Source: Endozoicomonas montiporae CL-33
GTDB lineage: Bacteria > Pseudomonadota > Gammaproteobacteria > Pseudomonadales > Endozoicomonadaceae
Direction: 5' to 3'
Assembly (NCBI RefSeq): GCF_001583435.1
Contig: NZ_CP013251.1
Location: forward strand, 3,051,215-3,115,214
DNA: 64,000 nt
Shown piece by piece: positions 28,611-39,080 of this stretch. The translations under genes were made by a program, and so were the position numbers. Under the pieces are notes generated by a model. The model was not told where the DNA came from. It worked only from the letters and a program-made list of their open reading frames with translations, and ran no database searches. Position 1 is the first letter of the stretch. Every line of letters begins with the position of its first letter.

Positions 28611-31600
28611 TTAATTCAATACAACTTCTTCAGATGCCTGCTTTTGTTCCGCTATTTGCTGCTTCTCTTTGCGGTATTGCTCAATGGAAAGGTTTCTCAG
28701 TACCGAGTTGCAACCACCTTCGTTATGAACAAAATGCACCGAACTGACATAGTCTTCGATGACATGAATCTTTTGCAACGGCGTCACAATCAGTAACTGC
28801 AAATTGAGCTTTCGGAACAGCTCCAGTCCATAGCGTGCCGATTCGTCCGACCCACGCCCGAAGGCTTCATCAATCATGACAAAGCGGAAGGATCGTGAAC
28901 GGGTTTCACCCCATTCCAGCCCGAACTGATAAGCCAGTGCCGCCGCAAGAATCGTGTAGGCCAGCTTCTCTTTTTGCCCGCCGGACTTACCTGCGGAATC
29001 CGAGTAAAACTCTTTTTCAGAATCATCTTCACGATAGCGTTCTGAAGCATTGAACAAAAACCAGTTACGAACATCGGTGACTTTCTTTGTCCATCGCTTA
29101 TCCAGATCGGTCTGCCCTTCCCTGCCATTAAACCGTTCTATGATGTCTTTGACCTGAATAAACTTGTTTTCGGCATAGGTTTCCGTGTCATCTGACGACA
29201 GCGTACCTCCAAGGCAATTTCTCAAATCAATTTTAAACTGATTAATTTCGGCATCCCGGTGATTATCGGCCACCAGCCGGATATACGTGCCATCGCTGTA
29301 GTCTATGGTCGAAAGCGAGCGGTTGATGGTGTCAATCTTATCCCGAATGGTTTGCTGCTGCTGATCCAGCCAGTTCTGGAACATCGCCATATTGTGAATG
29401 GTGCCTTCATTCAACATTTGCTTGAAGCGCCCTTCATGCCTTGGCAAATCTTCACCCGCCAACGTCTTGAGCATTTCACCAAATTCACCGGCAGAAGCCA
29501 TAGAAGCATCCACTTCTCTGGTTTCATTCGGATAAGCATTTTTATAATCAGCCATCTGTCCGGTAATGTTGGACGACAGATTTCTTGCACCACGCTCTTT
29601 AGTGTCAAGCCGGTCTTGCAACCATCGACGCAGTGTTACCTGAGAGCTGTCACAGTTTTCGATAGTGATTTTTTTATTATCCAGCGCCTCCTCTTCCAAC
29701 TCTTCCAGTCGTTCAAAAATGCTGGCTTTCACATCTTCAGGCAAATCACCCAACTGTTGTTCAGCTTGCTCTTTCAGGGTTCTGTCTTGCTTCAGCTTCT
29801 CAATGGCGGCACCAGACTCTTTTGTGAGTTTGCGCTCGAGCGTTTCTTGCTCACGAATTTGAGCTTCTGTCGTGATCAAACGCTCCCTGAGTGTTTTGAG
29901 AATATCCGAACCTGCTTCCAGTTCTGCTTTTTCTTTTTCCAGCGATTGAATGGTTAAAGCTAGTGGCTGCCAGTTAATATCCCCAAAAGACTGGTAATTT
30001 AGCAGCAGTTCCAACTTAATCTGACTGTCACCAAGCTTTTTAAGCCTTTTTGTAAATTCACTCTGGATACCGGCAGCAGTCTGAATCTCTTTTTCCATGA
30101 GATTGCGCTGAGTTTCCAGCGCTAATATCTTCTCACGGTTACTCCAGCCCAAAACAAAGCGAGAGCGATCATCAATACGATATCGGTCGTCCTTTTCATG
30201 ACGGCTGCCACTGCTTTTAATCTGACCTGTCGCAGTGATGCAGCGGGACTCTTTTCGGAATTCATCAAGAGTATCGCAGCATACATAATCAAACCGTTGC
30301 AGTATTTCCTGTTCTAGCCAGGTGTAAAAACCACTGTCGGTTTTGATAGAAATTTTCCGGCTGAGTGATCGCTTATCGACTGTATTATGGGGGTGCTTGG
30401 CAGGCGTGCGTACACGGTAATACACCAAACGCCCTTTCAGATGAGTCTTGTCCACATAATGTGCAACCGCATTATAATGTTCATCAGGTACCAGCAAGCT
30501 GAGTGCAAAGTTATGCAATACACGCTCTACAGCGCCTTCCCAGTGCTTTTCTTCCTCTCGAACCTGTAATAATTCACCTGCAAAAGGCAGCGTGTCTTCG
30601 GTCAAATCAAGAGCACTGCATAAAGCTTCCCTTATGGTGAGGTTTCGACTGGGAATATTGGATTTACGACCTTTCAGGGAATCTATTTCTTTTGACAAGC
30701 TTTTATGCTCATCTCTCAGCTGCTTCAAGCCAACCGCTTGCTCTACCTGCTCGTTTTGTAAATCAGTTTTCTGCTTTTCCAGTCTTTCCTGACTTTCTGT
30801 TGCTTCTTCACGGTTAGAAAAGAATTCGTTGTCGTCTTTTGGGTCTGGCATATCCAGAAAACGACAGAGTGCTAAATAGTCATCATTGCTTTTAACCAGC
30901 CGGTCTTTTTCACGTCCCAAGCGGTCAATTTCCGTTTTTAACTCGGACAGCCGCTGACCGCCATTTTGCTCAATGGATCGCTCGGTTTCCCGCAAACCCG
31001 CCCTGAGATTCTCCAAAGAGTGCAGCACTTCATCTAAACGACTTTCCAGCTTTTTCTGATCCAGCTCCCGTCTTTGAATGCGCTGACCCAGCAAGGCAAT
31101 CTTTTTGTCCGCAAAATAGGCGTACAAAGCATCCCGACACTGTTTAAAAGACTGAATTTCACTTTCCAGCGTTTCATAGCGCTGACAGTCGTCCACCATC
31201 GGCTGCAGCTTTTCAATTTGCTGACGAGCCTTTAACACGGCTTCATGGGCACGATTGAGGTTGTCAAACTGACGACTCAGCTCTTCTACCCGTTCTTCAA
31301 CATCGGTACTTTCAAGCATGTGATGACGAACAAAATCAGTAAGATTGCCCACCGATTTCATGGATACCGTCTGATACAGCAAATCCATCGCCTGATCGTT
31401 TTCAATACCCATCTGACGACGAAATTCAGCCTGATACTGAGAGAAGCTTTCAAATACTTTGGTATGCTCAAGCCGCTTTACTTTCTTTTTAAGGTCGGTA
31501 ATGTCGCTGCCAAAGCCACTAAAATGCTTGCTGATGGTTAGCGGCTTACGAGCCACAATAAAAAATCGCTCAGGCGAATTGTTATTGTCCCTGCTCCAGA

Positions 31601-32012
31601 ACACCTGGGCTAACGTGATGGTTTGATCAAACCCTTCATTCACAAAGCGAGCCAACAAAACGCTGTAACTGTTGTGATCACGCAACGCAACCGCTTTGGC
31701 TGACAAGGTGTCATCGTCTTTGGCGCTCTTGAAATAACCTCTAACGTAAGAGGTCATATTACGTTCACGTGTCTCTGCGCCTGCTGCCTTGTTGTAGGTA
31801 ATCTTCTGACTGGGCACCAGCAAAGTGGTCATCGCATCCACTAGCGTGGACTTGCCTGAACCAATATCACCTGTCAGCAGACTATTGTTGCCATCGGGTT
31901 TGGTTTTCCAGATTTTTTTGTTGAACGTGCCCCAGTTCAACACTTCCAGTCCGTGTAGACGAAAACCAGCTTTGGACTGATCTTGTGAAAAATCAAGCGA
32001 TTGATTCTGCAT
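28611..32012 (-). CDS. jetC: Wadjet SMC-like ATPase JetC (MukB-like)
   Basis: A 1133-residue SMC protein. Walker A GDIGSGKST is at residues 48-56 and is followed by a long coiled coil with a hinge-like globular region at about 480-620 (LPFAGELLQVREEEKHWEGA). The C-terminal head has the signature SGGQKEKLAY near 1010 and Walker B FVMIDEAFGRGSDES near 1046. JetC loads on DNA as the loop-extruding motor of the Wadjet complex, which senses plasmid-sized circles. Its start overlaps jetB by 20 bases. The opposite strand carries long spurious frames here; ignore them. Confidence 0.93.
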   Translation of the reverse strand: MQNQSLDFSQDQSKAGFRLHGLEVLNWGTFNKKIWKTKPDGNNSLLTGDIGSGKSTLVDAMTTLLVPSQKITYNKAAGAETRERNMTSYVRGYFKSAKDDDTLSAKAVALRDHNSYSVLLARFVNEGFDQTITLAQVFWSRDNNNSPERFFIVARKPLTISKHFSGFGSDITDLKKKVKRLEHTKVFESFSQYQAEFRRQMGIENDQAMDLLYQTVSMKSVGNLTDFVRHHMLESTDVEERVEELSRQFDNLNRAHEAVLKARQQIEKLQPMVDDCQRYETLESEIQSFKQCRDALYAYFADKKIALLGQRIQRRELDQKKLESRLDEVLHSLENLRAGLRETERSIEQNGGQRLSELKTEIDRLGREKDRLVKSNDDYLALCRFLDMPDPKDDNEFFSNREEATESQERLEKQKTDLQNEQVEQAVGLKQLRDEHKSLSKEIDSLKGRKSNIPSRNLTIREALCSALDLTEDTLPFAGELLQVREEEKHWEGAVERVLHNFALSLLVPDEHYNAVAHYVDKTHLKGRLVYYRVRTPAKHPHNTVDKRSLSRKISIKTDSGFYTWLEQEILQRFDYVCCDTLDEFRKESRCITATGQIKSSGSRHEKDDRYRIDDRSRFVLGWSNREKILALETQRNLMEKEIQTAAGIQSEFTKRLKKLGDSQIKLELLLNYQSFGDINWQPLALTIQSLEKEKAELEAGSDILKTLRERLITTEAQIREQETLERKLTKESGAAIEKLKQDRTLKEQAEQQLGDLPEDVKASIFERLEELEEEALDNKKITIENCDSSQVTLRRWLQDRLDTKERGARNLSSNITGQMADYKNAYPNETREVDASMASAGEFGEMLKTLAGEDLPRHEGRFKQMLNEGTIHNMAMFQNWLDQQQQTIRDKIDTINRSLSTIDYSDGTYIRLVADNHRDAEINQFKIDLRNCLGGTLSSDDTETYAENKFIQVKDIIERFNGREGQTDLDKRWTKKVTDVRNWFLFNASERYREDDSEKEFYSDSAGKSGGQKEKLAYTILAAALAYQFGLEWGETRSRSFRFVMIDEAFGRGSDESARYGLELFRKLNLQLLIVTPLQKIHVIEDYVSSVHFVHNEGGCNSVLRNLSIEQYRKEKQQIAEQKQASEEVVLN

Positions 32013-32595
32013 GATCCTGATATACCTTTAACTTTTCATTAAAATCTGCCAGCCAGTCAGCATCCACCAGCGCCTTGATGATTCGTCGAACTTCCCATGC
32101 AGGGGGATTGGTGTTCAGCTTTTTCAAAAAACCAAATTCAGTGACTTTGTTTATATAGGTGTCTATCTGATCAAACAGCCGTGCTTCATTGGCTCTATCT
32201 GGAAGAAACACCCGCATCATTTCGACAATTTGTTCACGCGTTAAAATCAAACGGGCTTCACCGCCTCCTGCGTCTTGTTCTACCATTTTTTTGCGCAGCA
32301 ACACACACAACAAGCTGATTGGGAAACTCAGAGGTCTTCGGGCCACAAGTTTTGGAACGTCACGTTCTTCGTCGTTCAGTTGTTTGAGAAAAGCATAGCC
32401 TTCCGCTTCATCGACAATCAGATCCAGCCCCATTACGGCTAGATAGTCAATGACTCTGGCATACAGTTCTTCCAGTTGTTGCCAGACATCGGGGTTTTGA
32501 TCCCGGTAGACCACCCCTTTCATCAAGTTGACCACTACAGTGCCCAATACAGGATCATTACCCGATGAATCATTACTCTCAACATTCGTGCTCAC
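31993..32595 (-). CDS. jetB: Wadjet subunit JetB (DUF4194, MukE-like)
   Basis: A 200-residue winged-helix protein of the DUF4194 family, with VVNLMKGVVYRDQNP, LDLIVDEAEGYAFL and EFGFLKKLNTNPPAWEVRRI as recognisable segments. It corresponds to MukE in the related MukBEF condensin and bridges JetA and JetC. The start is a GTG at 32595 preceded by AGGTGA. The 126-base gap to jetA holds REP-like hairpins rather than the usual tight junction. Confidence 0.9.
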   Translation of the reverse strand: MSTNVESNDSSGNDPVLGTVVVNLMKGVVYRDQNPDVWQQLEELYARVIDYLAVMGLDLIVDEAEGYAFLKQLNDEERDVPKLVARRPLSFPISLLCVLLRKKMVEQDAGGGEARLILTREQIVEMMRVFLPDRANEARLFDQIDTYINKVTEFGFLKKLNTNPPAWEVRRIIKALVDADWLADFNEKLKVYQDHAESIA

Positions 32596-32631
32596 TTACA
32601 GTTCACCTTCTTTGGGAGGCCGGGAGCCTAA

Positions 32632-32693
32632 GTCATCCCCACGAAAGTGGGAATCCACCACGAACAGTGAATCCCCGCCTTCGCGGGGACGAC
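32632..32693. repeat. REP-like palindromic hairpins in the jetA-jetB gap
   Basis: Two adjacent hairpins: TCCCCACGAAAGTGGGA and ATCCCCGCCTTCGCGGGGA, each preceded by short AT-containing spacers. The second has the same CCCCGCGAAGG core as the flanks of the IS1182-family element at 47189-48760. Such repeats are usually scattered between genes; here one sits inside an operon. Confidence 0.75.
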
Positions 32694-32721
32694 GCGGCTA
32701 TATTTTTACCTGCCGCTAACC

Positions 32722-34161
32722 TTAATGGGTAAAAATCACCAATGGCATGGCGGCTTCTTTTTGGTGCCCACCCGTATCGTGCCAAACAATAATTTCAGTC
32801 TCATCCGAATTAACAACGGCATGATCAGACTCTGAAGCAATGTGCAAATAAGCCACCACTTCACTCAAACCTTTTTCAACAGGATGTAATTTCACCAACT
32901 CTGCCAAACTGATTTGTTTCCGGTTCTGGAGGGCAAAACGAATACGTGCCTGCAATGCCCTTTCATCCACATAATGCTGCGTATACAGAGCGCTGGTATC
33001 AAAGTCTGCCTCGCCCTCTTCCGGAGTTTCGCTAATAACAGGTCGAACCGCAGGACGGAACAAGCCTCTGGACATAGGTAACTCAACCGCCGGTTTATTT
33101 AATGATAAAGTGGTAAACAGCTTATCGGGTGGCGGGCTTTGTCGAACAGCAATCGCACTTTGTTCTATCTCTCGAACAATTTCCATAATACGGCGGTTTT
33201 CCAGCCATGCCTGATCATCGAGATAACGTCTTAATTGTTCAACCAGCTGAGCACAAGTGCTATTCACTTTCTCACCGGCTTCCAACAACCTGAAGCGAAT
33301 CTTTCCCAGCAATTCATCATGCTGCAAGCTTTGAATTTCAGGTAGCGCCAACACTTTCTCCAGTGTTTGTTGCAACTCATCCTGACTGGCCGGTGACATC
33401 AGCCATGTCCAAAACGCTTTAAAGCTTCGCCCCTGATCCGATTCACTGATGGCATCCTGCTCGGAGAATATGTCATCCAGCATTTGACCTTTGCCACTGC
33501 TGGCGGTAGTGATACGCTCTCTGACACCACGGTCAAGGTTTCGGAAGTTTTCTTCCACCTGCCTGAAATCAGACAACAGCTGTCTGGCAGTATCTTCTGC
33601 CTGAAGGAATTTCTCTTTCACACGAGTCGGATCATGAGGTGCCACATGCCCGCTTTTAAGACTGGCAATTTCTCGTTCAAGCCTGGCTTTTTCCTGCTCC
33701 AGACGATCTATTCTTTGTTGTGGATCAGTTTCTGTGTCTCTCGCCACTTCACTGAGTAAGCGAAAGACTGTCAGCAATCGGGACTCGGTACCCACAAACT
33801 GTTTATGCTCAAAGCTGCTGACCCATTCTATAGCCTTTTCCGTAGAGGGCGTTAGGTCATAGAGAGGTTCATCACCGACTGCGGCAGCCGGATAATATTT
33901 TCTAAGGTAGCCTTGCTCACCAGAAGCCCAATCGCTTAAATACTCACGACCTTTTCTGGGAAAGCGGTTTTCTCCGGTAGACTCACGCAAATGATGCAAG
34001 TAGTCGTCCAATTGAGTCGCCAGAATTTCAGCAGCAATAGAACGCTTATTCGTAAGAATAAAGGACTTATAGAGGAAACTGATAATTAATGGAGCGCTAT
34101 CTGCTTGCAACAAGCGCCATGAAGGATGTGTTCGAAGACCAACGAGACGATTAAAATCCAT
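32722..34161 (-). CDS. jetA: Wadjet kleisin-like subunit JetA (DUF3375)
   Basis: A 479-residue protein of the DUF3375 family, with LRTHPSWRLLQADSAPLIISFLYK at the start (beginning LVGLRTHPSW), SDWASGEQGYLRKYYP, a coiled coil at about 160-230, FKAFWTWLMSP and VHLHIASE-type C-terminus (LHIASESDHAVV). It is the MukF/kleisin equivalent that links JetB and the JetC heads. First gene of jetABCD, reading leftward; its promoter should lie in 34162-34282. Confidence 0.9.
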   Translation of the reverse strand: MDFNRLVGLRTHPSWRLLQADSAPLIISFLYKSFILTNKRSIAAEILATQLDDYLHHLRESTGENRFPRKGREYLSDWASGEQGYLRKYYPAAAVGDEPLYDLTPSTEKAIEWVSSFEHKQFVGTESRLLTVFRLLSEVARDTETDPQQRIDRLEQEKARLEREIASLKSGHVAPHDPTRVKEKFLQAEDTARQLLSDFRQVEENFRNLDRGVRERITTASSGKGQMLDDIFSEQDAISESDQGRSFKAFWTWLMSPASQDELQQTLEKVLALPEIQSLQHDELLGKIRFRLLEAGEKVNSTCAQLVEQLRRYLDDQAWLENRRIMEIVREIEQSAIAVRQSPPPDKLFTTLSLNKPAVELPMSRGLFRPAVRPVISETPEEGEADFDTSALYTQHYVDERALQARIRFALQNRKQISLAELVKLHPVEKGLSEVVAYLHIASESDHAVVNSDETEIIVWHDTGGHQKEAAMPLVIFTH

Positions 34162-34233
34162 GTTCTTTGATAATCAGGGTGAAAGAGTTATAGGGCAAGA
34201 TAGCAAACTTTAAGAAGGGCTGACAGTTGTCAT

Positions 34234-34260
34234 GTCGGGAGTCGCTTCGCTCGTCCCAAC
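34234..34260. repeat. Dispersed hairpin repeat, copy 2
   Basis: GTCGGGA...TCCCAAC arms with the same TCGCTTCGC loop as the copy at 23329-23355. It sits in the short spacer between accD and jetA, that is, at one edge of the inserted defence locus. Confidence 0.6.
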
Positions 34261-34282
34261 CTTCGATCAGATCACGCTTTCA

Positions 34283-35215
34283 TCAAACCTCTGCAGCTAT
34301 AACATCATAGTCAGAAGCTTCTTCAAAGGCACTGTCTGCTTCAGATTCTTCAGCCGTCATACCCACCATCTTTCTGTAGATTCTGGCGATGGTTGAACGC
34401 ATTTCAGAGCGATCAACAATCATATCAATCGCGCCATGTTCCAACAGAAACTCACTGCGCTGGAATCCTTCGGGCAACTTTTCCCGAACCGTCTGTTCGA
34501 TGACTCGAGGACCCGCAAATCCGATCAAAGCCGCAGGCTCAGCAATGTTCAAATCCCCAAGCATGGCCAGAGACGCTGATACACCGCCGTATACCGGATC
34601 GGTCATTACCGAGAAGTAGGGAACACCCTTTTGGCGCATTCGCTCCAGTGCAGCACTGGTTTTTGCCATTTGCATCAGCGAGAACAAAGCCTCCTGCATG
34701 CGTGCTCCGCCACTGGCAGAGAAACAGACCAATGGAATTCGCAGCTCAAGAGCCAGTTCCGCAGCGCGGGCAAACTTCTCTCCAACCACCGATCCCATTG
34801 AACCGCCCATAAAGGCAAATTCAAAAGCACAGGCGACAACCGGCAGATTTTCCAGTTTCCCCTTGCAGACAACCAGCGCATCTTTTTCACCGGTGGCTTT
34901 CTGTGCGGCCGCCAGCCGGTCTTTGTACTTTTTGGAATCTCGAAATTTCAGTTTATCGACAGGTTCAATATCGGCAAACAGCTCTTCGCGATTTTCCTTA
35001 TCCAGAAAATAATCCAGACGTTTGCGGGCAGATATGCGCATATGGTGCGAACACTTGGGGCAAACATCCAGGTTCCGCTCCAGCTCGGGGCGATAAAGTA
35101 CAGAGTCACACTTTACACACTTTCGCCACAGCCCTTCAGGCACGTTACTGCTGCGTTTCTCACTGGAAGAACGCGACAGTGAAGGAATCAGCTTATCGAC
35201 CAACCAATTACTCAT
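34283..35215 (-). CDS. accD: Acetyl-CoA carboxylase carboxyltransferase beta subunit
   Basis: A 310-residue subunit that with AccA transfers CO2 from biotin to acetyl-CoA to form malonyl-CoA. The N-terminal zinc ribbon has two Cys pairs (CVKCDSVLY and CPKCSHHM). The crotonase-like fold shows [18 protein letters not shown] and [18 protein letters not shown], which bind CoA. The start at 35215 is chosen because AGGAAG precedes it and [12 protein letters not shown] is the conserved N-terminus; the frame extends to 35254. It lies downstream of trpA in the same direction. Confidence 0.97.
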   Translation of the reverse strand: MSNWLVDKLIPSLSRSSSEKRSSNVPEGLWRKCVKCDSVLYRPELERNLDVCPKCSHHMRISARKRLDYFLDKENREELFADIEPVDKLKFRDSKKYKDRLAAAQKATGEKDALVVCKGKLENLPVVACAFEFAFMGGSMGSVVGEKFARAAELALELRIPLVCFSASGGARMQEALFSLMQMAKTSAALERMRQKGVPYFSVMTDPVYGGVSASLAMLGDLNIAEPAALIGFAGPRVIEQTVREKLPEGFQRSEFLLEHGAIDMIVDRSEMRSTIARIYRKMVGMTAEESEADSAFEEASDYDVIAAEV

Positions 35216-35308
35216 TAATGCTTCCTGTCTGTTTCTCTGAAAGCACGACAGCATCCGGCCACCATGCTCCCAACAGCAGGGCGCACCTGCTGCTTCATAT
35301 CGACTCTG

Positions 35309-36109
35309 TCAGCGGTTATCCATGGCATTACGCATCTCAGACACCCGAGAGCCTACTCGCTGCATACAGGCTTCACCTTCCTGATCGAACTTGGCCAGCT
35401 CAGACACCAGGGCCGTGCCAACAATCACAGCATCTGCAGCCTGACTGATCGCTGCTGCAGACTCACCATCGCGAATACCAAAACCAACACCCACAGGCAT
35501 ATCGGTAAACTGTTTAATATGAGTCACTCGCTGCTGTACGCCGGAAATATCCAGCTTTGCTGAACCGGTAACCCCTTTCAGGGAGACGTAGTAAATAAAG
35601 CCCGAAGCCACTGAACAGATTGTCTTGATTCGTTCATCCGATGTCGTTGGTGTGATCAGGTTGATCATATCAATGCCTTTCGGTTTGATCTGTGCTACAA
35701 AGTCATCAGCAAACTCTGGCGGCAAATCAACCACCAGCACACCGTCTACACCGGCTTTCGATGCTTTTTCGGCAAATACCTCATAACCCATGATTTCAAC
35801 GGGATTCAGGTAGCCCATAAGCACCACCGGAGTCTCATTATCGTTCTCCCGAAAGAGACTTACCATTGAAAAAACGTCATTCAATGTAACACCGTGTGAT
35901 AAAGCACGCAGATGAGCTTTGGCAATCACCGGTCCGTCAGCCACCGGATCAGAGAACGGAAAGCCCAGCTCAATCACATCGGCTCCGTTCCTGACCAGCT
36001 CATGCATCATTTCTACCGTGTTACCGGCCGGATCTCCTGCAGTAATGTAGGGCACCAATGCTTTACGGCTCGCTGAGCGCAACTGGTCAAAACGTTGTTT
36101 AATTCTCAT
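35309..36109 (-). CDS. trpA: Tryptophan synthase alpha subunit
   Basis: A 266-residue TIM barrel that cleaves indole-3-glycerol phosphate to indole, channelled to TrpB. The N-terminal LVPYITAGDP, the catalytic ELGFPFSDPVADGPVI (Glu and Asp) and the phosphate loops YYVSLKGVTGS and GFGIRDGES are present. It lies 12 bases after trpB in the same operon. Confidence 0.97.
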   Translation of the reverse strand: MRIKQRFDQLRSASRKALVPYITAGDPAGNTVEMMHELVRNGADVIELGFPFSDPVADGPVIAKAHLRALSHGVTLNDVFSMVSLFRENDNETPVVLMGYLNPVEIMGYEVFAEKASKAGVDGVLVVDLPPEFADDFVAQIKPKGIDMINLITPTTSDERIKTICSVASGFIYYVSLKGVTGSAKLDISGVQQRVTHIKQFTDMPVGVGFGIRDGESAAAISQAADAVIVGTALVSELAKFDQEGEACMQRVGSRVSEMRNAMDNR

Positions 36110-36121
36110 TATTACTGCTCC

Positions 36122-37381
36122 TTATCCCTGCAGACCACTTTTACCATCAAGAGCAAGACCATCAATAGCCGCAACGGTATGGATGTCTTTATCTCCACGA
36201 CCAGACAGGTTGACCACAATCACCTGATCTTTTTCCAAGGTCGGAGCCAGCTTCTCAACATAGGCAAGAGCGTGAGAACTTTCCAGTGCCGGCATAATAC
36301 CTTCCATCCGGGTCAGGTTGCGGAATGCTGCTAACGCTTCATCATCGGTAGCGTAAACATACTCCGCACGCCCAATTTCCCGCAGATAACTGTGTTCAGG
36401 GCCGACACCAGGGTAATCCAGACCGGCAGAGACCGAGTAACTTTCGGTAATCTGACCATCGTCATCACACATCAGGAAACTGCGCTGCCCCTGGAATACG
36501 CCTTTACGATCACCCGCCATGCGGGCAGCATGCTCACCAGACTCTATCCCGAGACCGCCGGCTTCAACACCGTAAATTTTAACGTCCTGATCGTCAATGA
36601 ACTCGTAAAACAGCCCCATGGCATTAGAACCGCCACCAACACAGGCCACCAGAGCATCAGGCAGTTTGCCGGTCATTTCCTGGCACTGCTGTTTGGCTTC
36701 ACGACCAATAATACTCTGGAAATCACGCACCATTTCAGGATAAGGATGAGGACCACATACTGTGCCAAGAATATAGAAAGTCTCTTCCGGTCTGGCGACC
36801 CAATCTCTCAGTGCCTCATTGATGGCATCTTTCAATGTCTGGGAACCACTGGTGACCGGGATAACCGTAGCACCTAACAGCTTCATGCGGTAAACGTTCA
36901 GCGCCTGACGTTCAACGTCTTTAGCACCCATATACACCACACACTCCAACCCAAGACGCGCTGCAACCGTAGCAGTGGCAACGCCATGCTGACCAGCACC
37001 GGTTTCAGCGATAATACGGGTTTTCCCCATATGCTTTGCCAACAGAGCCTGACCCACAGCATGGTTAATCTTGTGGGCACCGGTGTGATTAAGGTCTTCA
37101 CGCTTCAGATAAATCTGCGCACCACCCAGCTTTTCAGACAAACGTTCGGCATGATACAGAGGAGAAGGGCGACCTACGAAGTGTGCCAGATCCCGGTCAA
37201 AGTCTGCCTGAAAAGTCGAATCCCGCCAAAGCTCTCGATAAGTTGCTTCCAGCTCCTGCAGGGCGCTGGTCAGTGTTTCTGCAACATAGCGACCACCGAA
37301 CTGACCGAAATGGCCACTGTTATCCGGCTGTTGGTACGTTTCCTTATCAAGTGTCTTTTGAGACTTGCTCTGATCCGACAT
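36122..37381 (-). CDS. trpB: Tryptophan synthase beta subunit
   Basis: A 419-residue PLP enzyme joining indole and serine. [12 protein letters not shown] at the start, the PLP lysine in [32 protein letters not shown] and [15 protein letters not shown] (phosphate cup) are present. The first 25 residues are a short non-conserved extension. Ten bases separate it from trpF. Confidence 0.97.
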   Translation of the reverse strand: MSDQSKSQKTLDKETYQQPDNSGHFGQFGGRYVAETLTSALQELEATYRELWRDSTFQADFDRDLAHFVGRPSPLYHAERLSEKLGGAQIYLKREDLNHTGAHKINHAVGQALLAKHMGKTRIIAETGAGQHGVATATVAARLGLECVVYMGAKDVERQALNVYRMKLLGATVIPVTSGSQTLKDAINEALRDWVARPEETFYILGTVCGPHPYPEMVRDFQSIIGREAKQQCQEMTGKLPDALVACVGGGSNAMGLFYEFIDDQDVKIYGVEAGGLGIESGEHAARMAGDRKGVFQGQRSFLMCDDDGQITESYSVSAGLDYPGVGPEHSYLREIGRAEYVYATDDEALAAFRNLTRMEGIMPALESSHALAYVEKLAPTLEKDQVIVVNLSGRGDKDIHTVAAIDGLALDGKSGLQG

Positions 37382-37391
37382 TTTCTACCTG

Positions 37392-38090
37392 CTATTGCGC
37401 CTGCAATTGTGTCTGCTGTGCGCTAATTAGACCATTCTCACTCACGACCGCCCGGACAAAGGCCCGAACCGCATCGTGATTTTTCACTCCGGGTTTCGTT
37501 TCCACACCGCTACTGACATCGACGGCATAGGGTGAAACCCTTTTAATGGCTTCAGCAACGTTGGTTGCCTCCAGCCCGCCAGCCAGAACGACCGGCTTTT
37601 CCAGAGAGTCGGGGATTAAACGCCAGTCAAATGACTCCCCTGTTCCTCCCGGGACCCCTTTGCGATAAGCATCCAGCAACACCCCGCTCGCTCCGGGATA
37701 TTGCGCTACCGCTTTTTCTAACGACATTTCCGGGCGCACCCGCAACGCCTTTATATACTGTCGATTCCACTGCTGGCACCAGTGATCCGGTTCATTTCCA
37801 TGAAACTGCAGCAGGGTCAGTGGCACCTGTTCGAGCACACTTTGCACAAAGTCATCGTCTGCATCAACAAACAAACCCACCACTGAAATAAAGGGCGGCA
37901 CACAGGCTGCAATTTCCCGTGCCTGCTCGATGCTGACATGCCTTGGGCTTTTTGCATAGAACACCAGACCGATTGCATCGGCACCTGCATCAACAGCTGC
38001 CAATGCATCCTCAACCGTGGTAATACCGCACACTTTGATCCGGGTTTTATGAACCGTGCTGGCTAAATTCATCGAAGAAGTCAGAGACAT
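37392..38090 (-). CDS. trpF: Phosphoribosylanthranilate isomerase
   Basis: A 232-residue TIM barrel. [20 protein letters not shown] carries the catalytic Cys, LQFHGNE and [20 protein letters not shown] the catalytic Asp and phosphate region, and [11 protein letters not shown] and [14 protein letters not shown] close the barrel. TAAGG precedes the ATG at 38090. trpF, trpB, trpA and accD form a leftward operon. Confidence 0.96.
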   Translation of the reverse strand: MSLTSSMNLASTVHKTRIKVCGITTVEDALAAVDAGADAIGLVFYAKSPRHVSIEQAREIAACVPPFISVVGLFVDADDDFVQSVLEQVPLTLLQFHGNEPDHWCQQWNRQYIKALRVRPEMSLEKAVAQYPGASGVLLDAYRKGVPGGTGESFDWRLIPDSLEKPVVLAGGLEATNVAEAIKRVSPYAVDVSSGVETKPGVKNHDAVRAFVRAVVSENGLISAQQTQLQAQ

Positions 38091-38176
38091 CGCCTTACTG
38101 CAGAATGGTAAAGAGAATCGATAGTAGCAGAAACCGAACTTTGTTGTCTTCCATCAATTACACAGCCTTCAAACCA

Positions 38177-38980
38177 TCACCAGGGCAACAGTGGTGCAAC
38201 AAAATGCGGATTCGGCTCGCTGTCCGGCAGTCCAAATACTTCAGGATAACCCACATCCACAAAATACAGACCGTAGGGAGGCGCAGTCACACCGCCTTCA
38301 GTCCTGTCTCTTGCCTCCAGTACTGTTTTTGCCCAGTCCGGTTCATGCTTGCCGGCACCAATAGTCATCAACACACCGGCAATGTTTCGAACCATATGAT
38401 GCAGAAACGCATTCGCCTGAATATCAAGCACAACCAGGTGGCCATGACGGCTAACCTGCAAGCGGCTAATGGTACGAACGGGATTTTTGGCCTGACACTG
38501 AACTGCACGATAAGAGGTAAAGTCATGTTCACCCACCAGATGACAAGCTGCAGATTGCATCCTTTCAATGTCCAGCGGGCGATAATTCCAGGTCACACCT
38601 TTAGGCAAATAAGCCGGACGAATCGGGTGGTTATAGATCACATACCGATACCGGCGCCACTGAGCTGAAAAACGGGCATGAAAGTCATCCACTACAGGTT
38701 TTACCCAGTTGATGGCCACATCATCCGGCAGATTGGCATTTGAACCATAGGTCCAGCCACGTTCACTGCGCACAGAATCCGAGTCAAAATGAATAATCTG
38801 GTTAGAACCGTGCACGCCAGCATCGGTCCTGCCTGCACACACGACAGAAACCGGATGGTTGGCCACTTTAGACAGAGCAGCTTCAACAGCAGCCTGCACA
38901 GTAGGCAAACCGCTCTTCAGGCTCTGCCAGCCATGATAATGGGAACCGTCGTATTGAACACTGGCTGCGTAACGGGGCAT
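38177..38980 (-). CDS. truA: tRNA pseudouridine(38-40) synthase
   Basis: A 267-residue enzyme modifying U38-40 in tRNA anticodon arms. The catalytic Asp is in AGRTDAGVHGSNQIIHF; YDGSHYHGWQ, FSAQWRRYRYVIYN and NAFLHHMVRNIAGVL are family motifs. The ATG at 38980 (MPRYAASVQYDG) is preferred over the GTG at 38986. Sits between fimV and trpF, the conserved order. Confidence 0.95.
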   Translation of the reverse strand: MPRYAASVQYDGSHYHGWQSLKSGLPTVQAAVEAALSKVANHPVSVVCAGRTDAGVHGSNQIIHFDSDSVRSERGWTYGSNANLPDDVAINWVKPVVDDFHARFSAQWRRYRYVIYNHPIRPAYLPKGVTWNYRPLDIERMQSAACHLVGEHDFTSYRAVQCQAKNPVRTISRLQVSRHGHLVVLDIQANAFLHHMVRNIAGVLMTIGAGKHEPDWAKTVLEARDRTEGGVTAPPYGLYFVDVGYPEVFGLPDSEPNPHFVAPLLPW

Positions 38981-39080
38981 GAACACTCAACTTGAATACA
39001 AAAACAGCGAATGTAATAACTGATGCTGCATTTTGCAAACCGCATTTACCGTCAGCGAAGCTTCCCCAGCGAAAAAGCAT

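Noticed and set aside
29259..29957. 232-codon frame antisense to jetC
   Set aside because: No start context, no recognisable domain, and it mirrors the coiled-coil coding of JetC.
23329..34260. Two GTTGGGA/TCCCAAC hairpins considered as ends of a mobile island spanning 23-34 kb
   Set aside because: The interval includes folC, a conserved core gene in its expected orientation, and the hairpins look like scattered intergenic repeats rather than element ends.
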